Shown: positions 1-10,537, numbered from the stretch's first letter. The stretch is 64,000 bases of DNA from Phymatolithon calcareum (GCA_977006965.1 OZ345364.1:310001-374000); one strand, 5' to 3'. A program made the numbers and translations. The notes: generated by a model from the sequence alone, not told the origin.

Positions 1-340
1 GCGAAATATTCCCTTTCATATTGTAATTTCTGGCACGTCTAGATGCTTCTGAATGCGAAGAAGACAAAAACGGAGTAACCGCCGTAATTATAAATCCGAA
101 AAAAGCGGTCTGGAGAAGGAACGGATACTTAGACTACTGTGGAGGAAGCAGAAGTTCCTCAGATCTGATGGGAAAGGGGGAGAAAAACTGATCCTTGAAT
201 TTTCATCCAGGTCGCGACATTGCTTTTCGCAAGGAAAGGGGATACCATCTGGATTGACGACTTCCAAGTGCTGTTCTCTTTCTTTATATTCTCCTAAAGT
301 TGAGCGAAGAAGTATATAGACTCTCAGAATGAAGTTACTG

Positions 341-521
341 GGGGGATATTTGATGGTTTTATTTTGAGAGCTCCCAAAGCCTCACCTTGGAGTAACGGGG
401 CAGCTCTTGCGATAATCTCTAAGCTAAAGTCCTCTGGCTACTCAAAACGTTCTTGATTCGTAATTCTCTCCCAACAAGAGCTCCTGTGAGTCTCTTTTAC
501 TCAAACTCAATTTCGAAAGGT
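341..521 (-). mobile_element. LINE family I, 3'-terminal fragment
   Basis: Reading the minus strand, this is the last part of the same reverse-transcriptase ORF that is intact at 54.6-56.8 kb, followed by the family I tail (GGGAGCTCTC, then an AATAAA-like stretch, ending ATATCCCCC). Residues matching RELRIKNV can still be read, but the frame is damaged. It is a 5'-truncated relic. The bases before it (1-340) carry only a short spurious ORF that I do not recognise. Confidence 0.8.
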
Positions 522-967
522 ACTGGGGGCCAGACTAACAGGACCATGTCCTCTCGCGTCCGAAAAATATTACCGGCTTTGACTGACCTGCCGTGAGGGC
601 TACTTCAACTTTTTTAAGAGGAAATTATTTATATGCTCACCAAGTTTCCCGTATTTACTACTATACTCACTTTTCCCAGGTGCACTTATGACCCCCGCTT
701 TTGTTGACAGTCTCCTAGCTCTGGTCTAAAGTACTGGTCCGGTGGAAAAAGTCTGCTCACAAGTGAATGGAGAGGTAGATTACTGGTGTGGGCATTTCCG
801 GGGGGCAAAAAGTCGAAATGGTTCTACATGTAGCTTCCGCCTCAATACGAGGTCTTTTAAGGAATTATTGGAGACCCAGAGGCCCAATGAGTCTCTAACT
901 CATCAATGAATATCTAGATTTTTAGGCCCAGCTAGAAAAGGGCTGCACCTAGCCGCTGTCATCATTT

Positions 968-1303
968 ACACAGGAGAAAGAACAACACGTTTAAGGTGCC
1001 CAAGGTTGACATTTACCCGAGCCCCCCTTAGAGGAAATCAGTGTTGGGTGCTTACTGTGGGATTACCACGGTGATCGAACTAGTCGCCTTACAACATACT
1101 CTAGCGTCGTCCAAGATAAGTGCAGATATTGAGGTTGAATACAAGAGACTCACATGAGCTCTTGTTGGGAGAGAATTACGAATCAAGTACGTTTTGATTA
1201 GCCAGACGACTTTAGCGTAGAGATTATCGCAAGAGCTGCACCCGTTACTTCAAGGTGAGGCTTTGGGAGCTCTGAAAATAAAATCATCAAATATCCCTAG
1301 CCG
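968..1303 (+). mobile_element. LINE family I, 3' fragment
   Basis: The sequence follows the 3' coding end of the family I LINE (the GERTTRLR ... AYCGITAV region) and its tail up to AAATATCCC, with several stops and small changes. It is directly followed by a second family I piece. The preceding 522-967 region shows no gene that I can support. Confidence 0.75.
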
Positions 1304-1498
1304 CTGTCCAAGATTAGTCCTGAAATTGACTATGAATGTAAGCGACTCACTAGAGCACTTGTTGGGAGAGAAATACGAATCAAGGATATACTGAATAGTG
1401 AAAGAACGTTAGCTTAAAAAAACGTGCGAAAGCGCCCCTGTTACTCTTGAGGAGCGGCCTTGGGAGCTTTTAAAATAAATCAACACATATCCCCCCCG
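1303..1498 (+). mobile_element. LINE family I variant, 3' fragment
   Basis: This is a second, divergent family I end: codons for TREIRIKDIL, then the variant tail GCCTTGGGAGCTTTTAAAATAAA ending in ATATCCCCCCC. It abuts the preceding copy, so two insertions lie tail to head here. It matches the tail of the minus-strand LINE at 26.1-28.3 kb better than the copies at 54-60 kb. Confidence 0.75.
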
Positions 1499-1502
1499 CT
1501 CT

Positions 1503-1965
1503 AGTCGACACAAAACTCGCATTCTACCATGGCGGTGCTGGACATATCTCCCAAAAACATTCTTGAAGAATAAACCGTCTGCAGATTCGATTGCTGATTG
1601 TAATCGCTTTGTCAGGGGCGTCACGTGGAGTGCATACTCCCACTTTGGCAAAATAAGCGACTTGAAGATTCTAATGCATGTCACAGGCTGAAAGCCTCGA
1701 ACATTGACTCCAATAGCCGCATTTTGTGTATGCACCCCACTGCATTTCGGACTCTTGATAACGCCATGTCGTCTGTAACGCCTTTGTGGTTCATGCTTAT
1801 CCCGAGATACGAGAGCATCCATGCTTGATGAAGAACTCGACCCGAAATGTGATAGGTGTGCTTCGGAAGTCCTTCCGTAAAAGCCTTAGTGGCACACTCC
1901 AGTCTTTTTCAGCCTTGCACACATTAGAAATATACGCAGAAAACTTGCCAGCTTAATAGGGAAAT
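1503..1965 (-). pseudogene. LINE family I reverse transcriptase fragment
   Basis: The minus strand encodes a decayed piece matching the part of the LINE protein just after the RT domain (IGVNVRGFQPVTCIRIFKSL, then KWEYALHVTPLTKRL). Beyond about 1860 it jumps to the linker region upstream of the RT, so an internal deletion is present. It lies head to tail-end with the plus-strand fragments just before it, giving a small inverted arrangement. Many stops and frameshifts make it non-functional. Confidence 0.75.
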
Positions 1966-2039
1966 AGAAGTAGACGCCACTCGAGTGGAAGAGAAAACCG
2001 GTAGAGCCCCCAACACGAACGTTCTGGTGACGAGTTTAA

Positions 2040-2580
2040 GCACAGAAGACTTGCGGGAACTCTAGCGGTCGTGCGGCGCGAGCCTTCACGGACGGAGAGG
2101 AATAAGCTTGATACGACGCTTTCGGCACGAATGAAGAGACGGACAAGAAGAACGAAAAGATAAACAAGAACGACGTCGTTCTACAAGCGGAGACCTTGGA
2201 TTGGCCGTCGACCTTGAGATGAATGCTCGAGAAAGGGAAAAGGAGAACTTGTACGCAGTTGGCTCCGTGCTGGCTTGCACGAAGAAGGTTGCGAACAAGA
2301 AGGGTGCGAGAGCTCCGACTCCGCGTGGTCGAAGGGCCGTGCAGGCGAAGTTGAGTTTGCTACGAGCCGAGCATTCAAGCTGAAATCAAAAGAACTCCCC
2401 ATCTTACTTTACTCAGAGGAAGGAACGATCTACCTTATATACTACAGCTATGCAAAAGCCAGCGATGTAGCTCATAGACACACGAGAGACACGTGCCCGT
2501 ATGGCCCATCAGATCACCTACTACGAGCAGCATGACTATATAACAGCGGGTGTGACAATCGAACCGTTGCACTGGAAGTA
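2040..2580 (+). repeat. Dispersed repeat of unknown type, copy 1
   Basis: About 500 bases resemble 25430-26055. Shared stretches include GGCCGTCGAC, ACTCAGAGGAAGGAAC, a TATA-like CTTATATACTAC (here only) and ACACGAGAGACACG followed by CAGATCACCTACT. Neither copy has a shared long ORF, terminal repeats or a known domain. It could be a decayed LTR, a promoter-bearing duplicated segment or a DNA transposon end. I cannot choose between these. Confidence 0.5.
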
Positions 2581-2689
2581 CCGCAAACAGCAGACTGAAC
2601 CAGAAAATAAGTTCCTGTTCTAAGATCCTTTGTTAAATTTGTCATACATCAAAGCTACTTGGGCAGATTTGGCTAGCAATAACGTACGA

Positions 2690-2835
2690 AGGTCTACTCT
2701 ACAGCGTCACGACAATATGGAAAACGACGAGTCCATATGTTAGGGACCAGGCGATATACTAGAACGAGCAAGTTATGAAAAGCTGCTCCCGGACAATCTT
2801 AGGAGTGTTAATGAGGGCTTTCAAATAAACAACTA
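2690..2835 (+). mobile_element. LINE family V, 3' fragment
   Basis: The sequence matches the extreme 3' end of the LINE at 30.0-30.2 kb: the last codons (IMKNDESLY-like), stop, GGATCAGGCGATATACTAGA, then GTTAATGAGGGCTTTCAAATAAAC. Only about 145 bases remain. Confidence 0.7.
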
Positions 2836-4141
2836 AAAAGTTCCTAAAAAAGGTACGAAGTTAATGCTATTTTTCTTTCTCGATCTTGAGACCGAATCAG
2901 AGCTTTCCATTCCTCGGCCGTACATAAATACTCTTTGCTGTCTGCCATCAAAAAACCAGCAGATATGTGTCCCGATGTCGTTTAAAAACATCCGGAGAAA
3001 TTTGTCTGCAATTCAATCATTGAGTAGTTGGGCGATGACTTTAGGGAATGCTGGAAGTCAAAAATGTTTCTGCGTACTATCGAATTTCTCATTACAGTTA
3101 ATGTTCAAAAAGCTCGAGTCTGCCAACCTTCATTTCCGAAGCACGCTCTGATGCCCATATACCGTCGAAATCCTCGAAATACTTATTGTGTTTCAGCTTT
3201 GATGTTAACAAGTATTACTGTCAGATCGCGTACTCGTGTTGACAAGCGCTCCTTTGTTGCAAGTCGTGTGAAGCATTGGCTCCCCCTTGCGAGTTGCCGG
3301 CCTATCTCCTGCAGGTGGCCATGTCTTACAAATTATCTTGCATTCTCTCACCCAAGTCTGTGGGACTTTTAAATAAAGTTAGATTAATAAAAACTCTTAC
3401 CACGTCAATAGAACTATCTTCTCACAATTGGGGTGGACTCGATAAGTGGGAGAGAAAACGTGTCCTACTGGCACTCTTCCGGATCTACAGACTGATGCAT
3501 CAAAGACTTTCGCTTTTCCTCACACCAGACAAAGCTTCCACCAACGTCATTGTCGTATGTTAGTAGGACGATAAATGGTCGCGGGAGTGTGATCCAGAAA
3601 AAAACGGAACTTGCAGACCGAGTAGTTTTGTCTCGTGTCAGGTAATGAGCCCATGTACCGCCTGGAGTATTCAAAGTTGGGGGGGTTCGAGCGCAAACCT
3701 CCCCTAATATCATCAGCATTTCCAGCTCGACAACCGCCTGAATCAAGGCGACGTGTTAATGTGAGACGAAATAGTCGCGGGAGTGCGATCGTGAAGCAAG
3801 TATTAATCGGAACTTGGTGGTCTAGTAGTTTTGCCTCGAGTCAGCATACTTACCATCAGTAACCTTATCAGCAGTGACTCTTTAATATTCTCCTCTTTCT
3901 CAAGGCCACCTCAGTCTGAAGATGTGAGTTTACGCTTTGGACAGCAGACTGGACAATCGATTATTTTAGATTCTTTAGGCACTTTGTTTTACCTTATAGG
4001 CAAGCTCTCAAATCCTGTGCCACATGACGTTCACGGGCTGCATGCTTCCACTTGATCCGGTGCAGAAAAAGCGCTCGGCATCATAGAGATTTACGCGAAC
4101 ATTGGTTACACTACATCGAGATGATGACTCTCAATTGCACA
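2836..4141. other. No supported gene; decayed DNA
   Basis: Several ORFs of 75-114 codons overlap one another in different frames with no recognisable domain. A LINE-like tail trace (AAGTCTGTGGGACTTTTAAATAAAG) occurs at about 3350-3378. A pair of imperfect direct repeats occupies 3555-3850. Confidence 0.5.
3555..3850. repeat. Imperfect direct repeat, about 200-bp period
   Basis: The block GTCGCGGGAGTGTGATC ... CGGAACTTGCAGACCGAGTAGTTTTG ... near 3570-3645 recurs as GTCGCGGGAGTGCGATC ... CGGAACTTGGTGGTCTAGTAGTTTTG ... near 3772-3850. It looks like an old local tandem duplication. Confidence 0.55.
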
Positions 4142-4154
4142 GTCATGCCAAGCA

Positions 4155-5075
4155 TCGATGACGAAAAGGACCGACCGGGCCACAAACCAAGAAGCCAAGA
4201 ATTCCGGCGCGGGCGGTTCGCCCGCGCCGGCAAAAGCGACCTCGCCTATGAGGCTGGCAAATGTACGCATTTTGGCGGTAGCTCCGCCGAAATTGGGCGT
4301 CGTGATCGGGATCGCGCCTACATTGTTACGCCACCAAAGTCTCCAGTTTTCTCGGTGACTCCGATGCCAATGCATCGCCGCCGTGGGAAATTGACTAATT
4401 CCGCAAATTGAGGCGGCAAATGAAACAAGCAAGCTATCATAAAGCCGATCCCCGCGAGGGGCTGCTGTAATCGGAGACAGCTAGGCGTCAACGAACCAAT
4501 GCGTGAAAAAAAGACTGCTTTAACAGGAAGCATGCGCACTGGCAGGAGCAACGTAGAAGCCTTCGTGACACCTATGAGAGGATACGTTGAGCGGAGCAAA
4601 CAGCCGAGGAGCGAGCACGGCGGCGGAAGTGGCGAAGAAGTACAACACCGAGCAAGAAGTCGGTTTCCAGAGAATACCTAAAATACCAGTGGTATGCCGC
4701 AACCGGCAGAGCGTCTATAGAGACGATGTCAACGCCCTTAATCAATAGGGACTTACGCGAGTACCGCTCCAAGTGCCATGAGCGGTTACGACATGCTATC
4801 GGATCAGTTGTCAAACGAGCTCGGTGCACTGATCACCGAGCTGCAAAATGTGGCACAAAGAACACACAATGACGCCTCGCTACCGTGGGTCGTCTGCGGC
4901 GAACAATACAGGAGTTCTGCAACTCAGATGGGATATCTGAGATCCTAAGTTTTTCCACTCGCCCCCCTGGCGATGCGTTTTCGTGAGCTACACAAAGGTA
5001 GGTAGCAAGTGAGGAAGCCTTGCCCACGTCTTCGGAAATCTGTGGGGCTTTTAAATAAACTTTGCTCAAAAAAAG
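4155..5075 (+). mobile_element. Structured short retroelement, copy 1 (complete)
   Basis: A 921-bp insertion is flanked by a perfect 13-bp direct repeat (GTCATGCCAAGCA at 4142-4154 and 5076-5088). The 5' part starts near AGGACC (4167) and contains a perfect 11-bp GC stem (4204-4214 with 4220-4230), an 8-bp stem (4271-4278 with 4284-4291), a CCCC-GCGA-GGGG hairpin (4450-4461) and a GCTGT/ACAGC hairpin (4464-4481). A GCTCGGTG/CACCGAGC hairpin lies near 4820-4845. The 3' end is a tail region shared with LINE family II (AAGCCTTGCCC ... TGTGGGGCTTTTAAATAAA) followed by A7. The target duplication and A-tail indicate target-primed reverse transcription. No RT is encoded, so mobilisation by a LINE is inferred. 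A 60-codon ORF inside is listed separately. Confidence 0.8.
4499..4681 (+). CDS. Short basic ORF inside structured retroelement (hypothetical)
   Basis: This 60-codon ORF (MREKKTALTGS ... RSRFPENT) has counterparts of the same length in both tandem units of copy 3 (61181-61363 and the last 60 codons of 60761-61060, minus strand). All three keep EAFVT, RGY and KQPR. The peptide is rich in Arg, Lys and Ser with no hydrophobic segment. It may be a real small basic protein, or simply open by chance in young copies. I do not recognise a family. Confidence 0.3.
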   Translation: MREKKTALTGSMRTGRSNVEAFVTPMRGYVERSKQPRSEHGGGSGEEVQHRARSRFPENT

Positions 5076-5204
5076 GTCATGCCAAGCACTCCCTTTGGCG
5101 AAAAACGCATACCTCTCATTGTTGGTTTTATTTTAGAAGCCCTCAACGCCGGCGCACGCCGACACCAGAGCAGCTTCGCATTGCGCTGTAACCCTTTCTA
5201 GGGT

Positions 5205-5640
5205 AGACTACAGGATATTGTCTCCATCATCACACCATCATCTCCTCTTGCATCTCGTTTTCTAGCATCATTAGTTTGTCCATCGCTTGTTTCACTTCCT
5301 CTTATGTTCTATCATTCATCTGCGCCTGCGTTAGGTTGCGTTGAAGGGTTTCCAGTAGCATTGATGCTAATTCGTCGTAGTTGTCTATATATGCCGAGGG
5401 ATTTCGCGGAGGGAAGCGGCCGAAAAACTATTTGACTGCCCGAAGTCTGTGTTTCCTCGACTTGATTTGGACTACGGGGTTCGGATTCTCGCTCATATCC
5501 ACAGCGATTTTGCGTTTTTTGGCCTTCTCCGTCTCGCTCCGTGCCGAATAGTTTCGCAGTTTTTCATACTTGTGGGTGACAATTCCTTCCACGGCCCTCT
5601 TCGCTCCACAGTTACGGCGAACCCGATATATGTCTCTTAG
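5205..5640 (-). pseudogene. Decayed LINE C-terminal region
   Basis: The minus strand reads FFGRFPPRNPSAYIDNYDEL and then a helical stretch (TLQRNLTQAQMND ... AMDKLMMLENEMQEE). This corresponds in position and pattern to the C-terminal domain of the other LINEs here (for example AFGRYPQVFTTLMADRFG ... at 35.4 kb). At least two in-frame stops are present. It is probably a distinct LINE family not otherwise represented in the window. Confidence 0.55.
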
Positions 5641-6545
5641 TTTCTCATATCTCTCTCACCACGACCACAAGCCAGCGACCGCACTTTCATCTGCTCACAA
5701 TTCGAGCCCATGTACGAAATTGCCTGAGTGATCCACTCTTTACCTTGATATCGGTCGAAAAGAAGAAATAGCGTTCACTTTGTGACAACTTACGAATCAA
5801 TTTTAATCCCCTTGTCATCTAAGCTTTCCACTACCCGGCACAGGATCATCTATGAAGATCATGATGCCCTTGCAGAAGTATGCCACCTACTGAATCTGTT
5901 CACAACCATGCTTCGGAGTCCTCATTAACTTTTGTAGGATTCCGATACGGCATATGATCCCGCATGCATTGCACAGTCATGACATAAAAAGCTCCAACTG
6001 TACAGATGTCGTAATTACCAAGTATTTGACTGAATCGAGTAAGGCCATTGCGCTTCCTAGTATAATTTATCAACATATGCAGCACCGCATCATCCATGAT
6101 CACCATATGCGAAGCTGCTCTGGTGTCCGCGTGCGCCGGCGTTGAGGGCTTCTAAAACAAAAACCTACAATTTTCTCCCATGCTCACCATCATTCTGATG
6201 ACGGATGTTTTTTTTGATTCTTTGGACTACGATCCCCAGCATTCTGTTCCGAATGGTGACGCCCGGATGATTGTGGTTCTTGTAAAACATCAATGAGATT
6301 TGACCCATTTTGTGAATTAAGGGACGAAGTACGTCTGTACATCCATTGAACTCTGTGTTGAACATCATGATTCAGCATCCTCTTCGTAATGATCATCTTC
6401 ATGATCATTCTGGTGATATTCAGAAAATTTTAGATACGGTCAGCTAACAGCTAAGGGTTACACTCGAGAGGCACCGCCATTATGAAGGGATGTACCTGAG
6501 CTTTACAGAGTGGGTGAACCCGAAAACAAGTATGTATAGTGATTT
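5641..6545. other. No supported gene
   Basis: Only short overlapping ORFs (up to 72 codons) are visible. A minus-strand stretch at 6165-6408 is open in two frames but shows no recognisable domain. It may be further decayed transposon sequence. Confidence 0.4.
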
Positions 6546-6550
6546 TATAC

Positions 6551-7140
6551 GAAACAAGACTTTTTTTTTGATTGGAGTTTATTTAAAAGCCTCACAGTCT
6601 TACGAATATACGGGCAAGGCTTCCTCAGTTGCTACCTTTCAGTGTGTAGACCGTTGAAACCTACCGCCTTCCATAGGCGGTGGGGAAAGTTTGGAACCTG
6701 GATCGTCCTACCTACTATGTGGTTTTCTTGTGGGTTCGCTGCTGGTGTTCCCGCTATTTGGCTTTGTGTCCCGAGGGACATCTAGTTAACTTCTCGTATC
6801 TTGATTTCAGAGCAGTCCTTCTTCATTTTCCATGCACTCTATGATGGTCTTGCTGAATAGTAAATGCTCGTTAAGTGCTCTCTCGGTATCCGGTCTTTTG
6901 TCTTCTTTCAAGTCGTATCCTGACAGATTGTTTTCCAGCGTTGCCATATGCTGTCGAGCTCGGTTTCCAAATTTTTCCACCATGCTTGTTGTCGACACCT
7001 GCGGAAATCTTCCGCAGACGTACTGAATCGCTAATTGCCTGCGCTTCACCTTCGGGAGTTTGAGGATTGCTGGTAGCTCGCTCGTCTTGTCATACGGGAT
7101 TCTCCTCTTCCTCTTCAATTCGAGACGATCTCCTTCCATT
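6551..7140 (-). pseudogene. LINE family II 3' end with C-terminal ORF remnant
   Basis: On the minus strand a 110-codon ORF (6807-7139) covers the C-terminal LINE domain: RRIPYDKTSELPAILKLPKV, then QLAIQYVCGRFPQVSTTSM, FGNRARQHMATLENNL and a terminal ENEEGLL. It is followed by a roughly 160-base 3' UTR and the family II tail (AAGCCTTGCCCGTATATTCG ... GAGGCTTTTAAATAAA), then an A-run (T8 on the plus strand). The element is strongly 5'-truncated. Related ends occur at 14.8, 20.0, 35.7, 48.1 and 53.2 kb. Confidence 0.8.
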
Positions 7141-7379
7141 GTGAGGAATACGAAACAAGACTGCTATGCATCATGTAATTCTGTTTTTGCCTTCCACGCG
7201 CCGTGGTTTTGAAATCCTTATTGCGTTTTGATTGATCTTAACTTGTTAGAAACTATGCTATGAGAACTTCTTGAGTCAATGATCGTACTGAGATCATGAA
7301 CTTTGACTCTCATATATATGGTTTCGTGACAGGGGGATCTTTGTTCGCGGCAGTGCTCTGAATATTACACTTGTGCACG

Positions 7380-7562
7380 TCCTGACTCCATCGAACAGGG
7401 AAGGAGACCGGAGATAGGCGTTTGTACTGGTTTGTACCCCACTGAATCGTGCTACACCAATAAAAATGAAACTCTTCTTTAGCCAGAATCCGGCCAAAAC
7501 CTCTTCGCAATTGGAAAGTTGCCCCAAGCGTCAGCTGATGCGTTGCTAACTTTTAAATAAAA
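7380..7562 (+). mobile_element. LINE family IV, 3'-terminal fragment
   Basis: About 180 bases of family IV 3' UTR end with the hairpin GCGTC-AGCT-GATGC enclosed by AAAGTT/AACTTT, then TTAAATAAAA. Homologous ends are at 13970-14150 (minus), 21762-21950 (minus), 22860-22970 (plus) and 54390-54550 (minus). No coding part remains. Confidence 0.7.
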
Positions 7563-7619
7563 TTCTAACTGTCTTTTTTTTCTTTCTTCCATCCGACATG
7601 GTGAATTTGGCTTCTTCTG

Positions 7620-7768
7620 AAAAGAATATACGAACAGTGGAGCTCAGAACTGGAGTTCCGCAATGAGATAAGTTTATCTGAGATCTTAAGTTATTCCGTC
7701 CACCCTTCTCGCAGTGCGTTTTAGCCTTGCCCATATCTTCAGAAGTCTGTGGGGCTTTCAAATACTCT
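7620..7768 (+). mobile_element. 3' fragment of the structured retroelement (family III tail)
   Basis: This matches the last 150 bases of the element at 4155-5075: GGAGTTC(T/C)GCAA, GATATCTGAGATC-like motif, GCGATGCGTTTT-like, then AGCCTTGCCCATATCTTCAG ... TGTGGGGCTTTCAAAT. It is a 5'-truncated copy. Its family II/III hairpin bases CCCA/TGGG are retained. Confidence 0.65.
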
Positions 7769-8700
7769 TGAATTGAAGAAAACTACATTCATGCAGTTAA
7801 TTTGTGATGAAATGTTATTAAATGTGGTGCTTTTACTACCTCTAGAAAAATTGATCTTCGAAATGGCTCCTCCGTCTTGTTTCCCAGCCTATATGAACGT
7901 AACCACAGCATTACACTCGCGGCATAAATTCAGTAGAAGGATGAATTTTCTCCGGTCAATATCGTCAAACAGTATCGGTTATCTTTGATGATACGGTTCT
8001 ACCTTCCCATCTGGAATAGAAAAAAGTGTGATTAATGCCCCGCATGCTCGAGATCGTTTATCGCCGTGATGGAGATGATGGATGTGCCAGAAAGCAGTTA
8101 CTTTCGCCTTCTTTAATGGAAACGTTCTTCTAGATTTCGTATGGTACAGACCAATACACTAGAGTGCTCACATCATGCGAGATCATGCGTACAGAAAACA
8201 CATTTTCTAGTGTTCTTCACTTCAAGCCAAGAATTTTGTACGGAAAATCTGAAAAGTATGGCTTCAAATATTCTTCTTTTCTGCCCATAGCAAACGAACC
8301 GTGATACGAAGGTAGAAGCAGGGGAATGTTGGGAGGAGGACAAAAGCAGGAGGTGTGTCATACCGAAATTTAATGATAATAGTTTGTGGCGTCCGTATGA
8401 AGCAGGGCAGGTAGGGCGAAAATGTATCATAGACGTAGCCGGTTGATAGAAAAAATCCAGCTTACAGCTCGCTTACATTATGGACCGTAATGCAGGGAAG
8501 CCTCTCGTTGCAGGGATCGCGTTCTGGAGAGAAATAATAAAGAAGTATGCTTCCGAGCGGTGCCCTGTTCACAGTGCACAAAATGTCCACAGCGAGTTAT
8601 CTAGTGCACGCGCCCTTGGCTTTCGTGATTTTTGAAAGTTGCCTGCGAAAAGTCGAAATATTGCCGTTATGCGCTGGACAGATTTAACCCACTTTTAATT
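7769..8700. other. No supported gene
   Basis: Short ORFs only (79, 85 and 83 codons), with no recognisable domain, terminal repeats or tail motifs. I see nothing that can be named. Confidence 0.4.
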
Positions 8701-8860
8701 AATGCAACGGAAGACTTGGAGGTGTGGTTCGCGTCTTTTGTCTTGTGTAACAGTGATGGACGCAAGCGGAACGCTCTCAGCGGGGATCAACTCGTCTGGC
8801 GAGCCCGGGCTTCAGTAACTCCTGCGTTCCGGGCTGGAACAGTGCGACGAGCGGCTCGGT

Positions 8861-9358
8861 TTGCTGGAGATGATGGAAGGTGAAGGCGACGACGAAGTGG
8901 CGCGATTTTCGCTCGAAAACGACACCATTGACGAGACTAGAACGAGGAATGAGTGTGAAAGTTATCCGACTGATCCTTCTGCGCATCCGATGGAGTCAAG
9001 CCGGGCCTCGGAATTTGCTGGAACGCTCTTTATGGCGAGTCGAGCAAACGAAGGGAATGGACGATGCGTGGTCGCGGAGTCTAGGGCAGAAGCTGATGCG
9101 AGCGTGGGGCCAGTACTCCTTTCGGCAAGAGGAAGGCTTCCAGAGCACATAGTGCGCGCACCTCAAGATGCCTGGGAAGCTGCTGGGAATCGAATGCCCG
9201 CGGAAGCAGTTCTGCAGGAGGTGGTGGCGCAGAATGGTTCAGCTAATCTGGCGCGGTTGAGGCTGTTTCTGGTGAACAAGTCGCGGCGAGCCATGCGTCG
9301 ACGTGCGCCGGAGAATCAAGCACCGATGACCACTCTGGGACGTGTAGTATTTACATGA
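8861..9358 (+). CDS. Hypothetical ORF, 165 codons
   Basis: This is the longest ORF in a locally GC-richer stretch (8.7-10.3 kb). The N-terminus is acidic (MLEMMEGEGDDE) and the C-terminus basic (KSRRAMRRRAPENQ). Other frames are also open over much of it, which weakens the case for coding. No domain, signal peptide or membrane segment is evident. Given the P-element-like ORF on the opposite strand at 10.5-11.0 kb, it may be part of an old DNA transposon. Confidence 0.2.
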   Translation: MLEMMEGEGDDEVARFSLENDTIDETRTRNECESYPTDPSAHPMESSRASEFAGTLFMASRANEGNGRCVVAESRAEADASVGPVLLSARGRLPEHIVRAPQDAWEAAGNRMPAEAVLQEVVAQNGSANLARLRLFLVNKSRRAMRRRAPENQAPMTTLGRVVFT

Positions 9359-10537
9359 GCTTCAGCACTTTCTTTTCCCCGTGGAGGCCGCAGAGGAAAC
9401 GTGTCCAACACTGCGTTGTGGGTTGAGGCATTTATTGCGCATGGAGACAATCTGCGAGCTTCGCCACGTGGGTTGCGAGCTGCATGATTCGTTTCGCGCC
9501 GCTGCGGGTTTAACAGTGCTCCGAAACTGTCAGCATACCTATTGGCTATCTTTGCGCTCTGAGATGATGGCGCTGTGAGCGGCCCGCGTCACAGTAGACA
9601 AGCACGGTTTTGTCAACCTTGAGTTTCACTTGCGGCTACATTTCCCTGATACTCACGCCCTTCATATTTCTGGGCCCATCTGTTCGGCGCTGCCCGAGCG
9701 CCGCGCGCAGTCAACAGCCGGAACTAGTCTCGGCCTTGCTGTCGGTCGACGGCAAATGTCGGCCGTAAATGAACGGGTTCGACAATTTCGGCGTTCGCAT
9801 CGTGACGGCCAGCCGCGTAATCAGTGACTGGAAAGCGACGGGCCTCGTGAGAAAATCTACATTAGTCGCGCTGATGTCGGTCTTGCGCTATCTCGCTCCG
9901 TATTTCGTTGTGAGCAAAGTCTCGTTCTGGCCGAGCTGGTTTCTGTGTAGTTGCCAGAGAGGACGTCACAGCGAGTCGAGGTCGCAAGTTACCGTGGCTT
10001 TGATTTCGTTGGCGATGAGCTTCGCGTATGCTTCGCAGTATCGGGCATTTAAAGTCCAATGCAGGCTCTTGCACGAAGAATTCGTGAACCGTGCGACTAT
10101 GCTTAGAAGAACCTCGCGCACTGTTGATGTTAGCAGCTGGCGCACGCATTGCTGTTGAAACAGACGCGCGAGAATTGACGGCATTCGATGAGCTACTTTT
10201 CAGTTCCGGAGTATGTGCTCGACCGCTTGGTAGCGTAGCACAACAAGCGAAGCGAAAAAATCTAGGGCGGGTTTCGTTGGATAGGTAAGGCTGTCTTGGG
10301 CTCGACGGCCCTTCTGTCGTCATAACCTTCATCGTTCCGCAGTTCAGAATCGACAGGCAAAGACTACACGTCAATTTGCTTTAGTTTGCAGTGCGCCACC
10401 CTTAGCTTGTCTTGTTAACTGCGATTCAGTTTAGTGTGGTCACTCTGACAGGTGTCTTGCAGCCGTCTAACAATCTGCTGCTGCTTACTACACTCTAGGG
10501 AAAGTACAGCACCACATATTCGCGCGGTCAGTTGATT

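Noticed and set aside
4155-4300. HDV-like ribozyme at the 5' end of the structured retroelement
   Set aside because: I looked for a downstream partner to the first bases (AGGACCG) that would form P1 and for the nested pseudoknot arrangement, and did not find it. Hairpins are real, but the ribozyme class is not supported.
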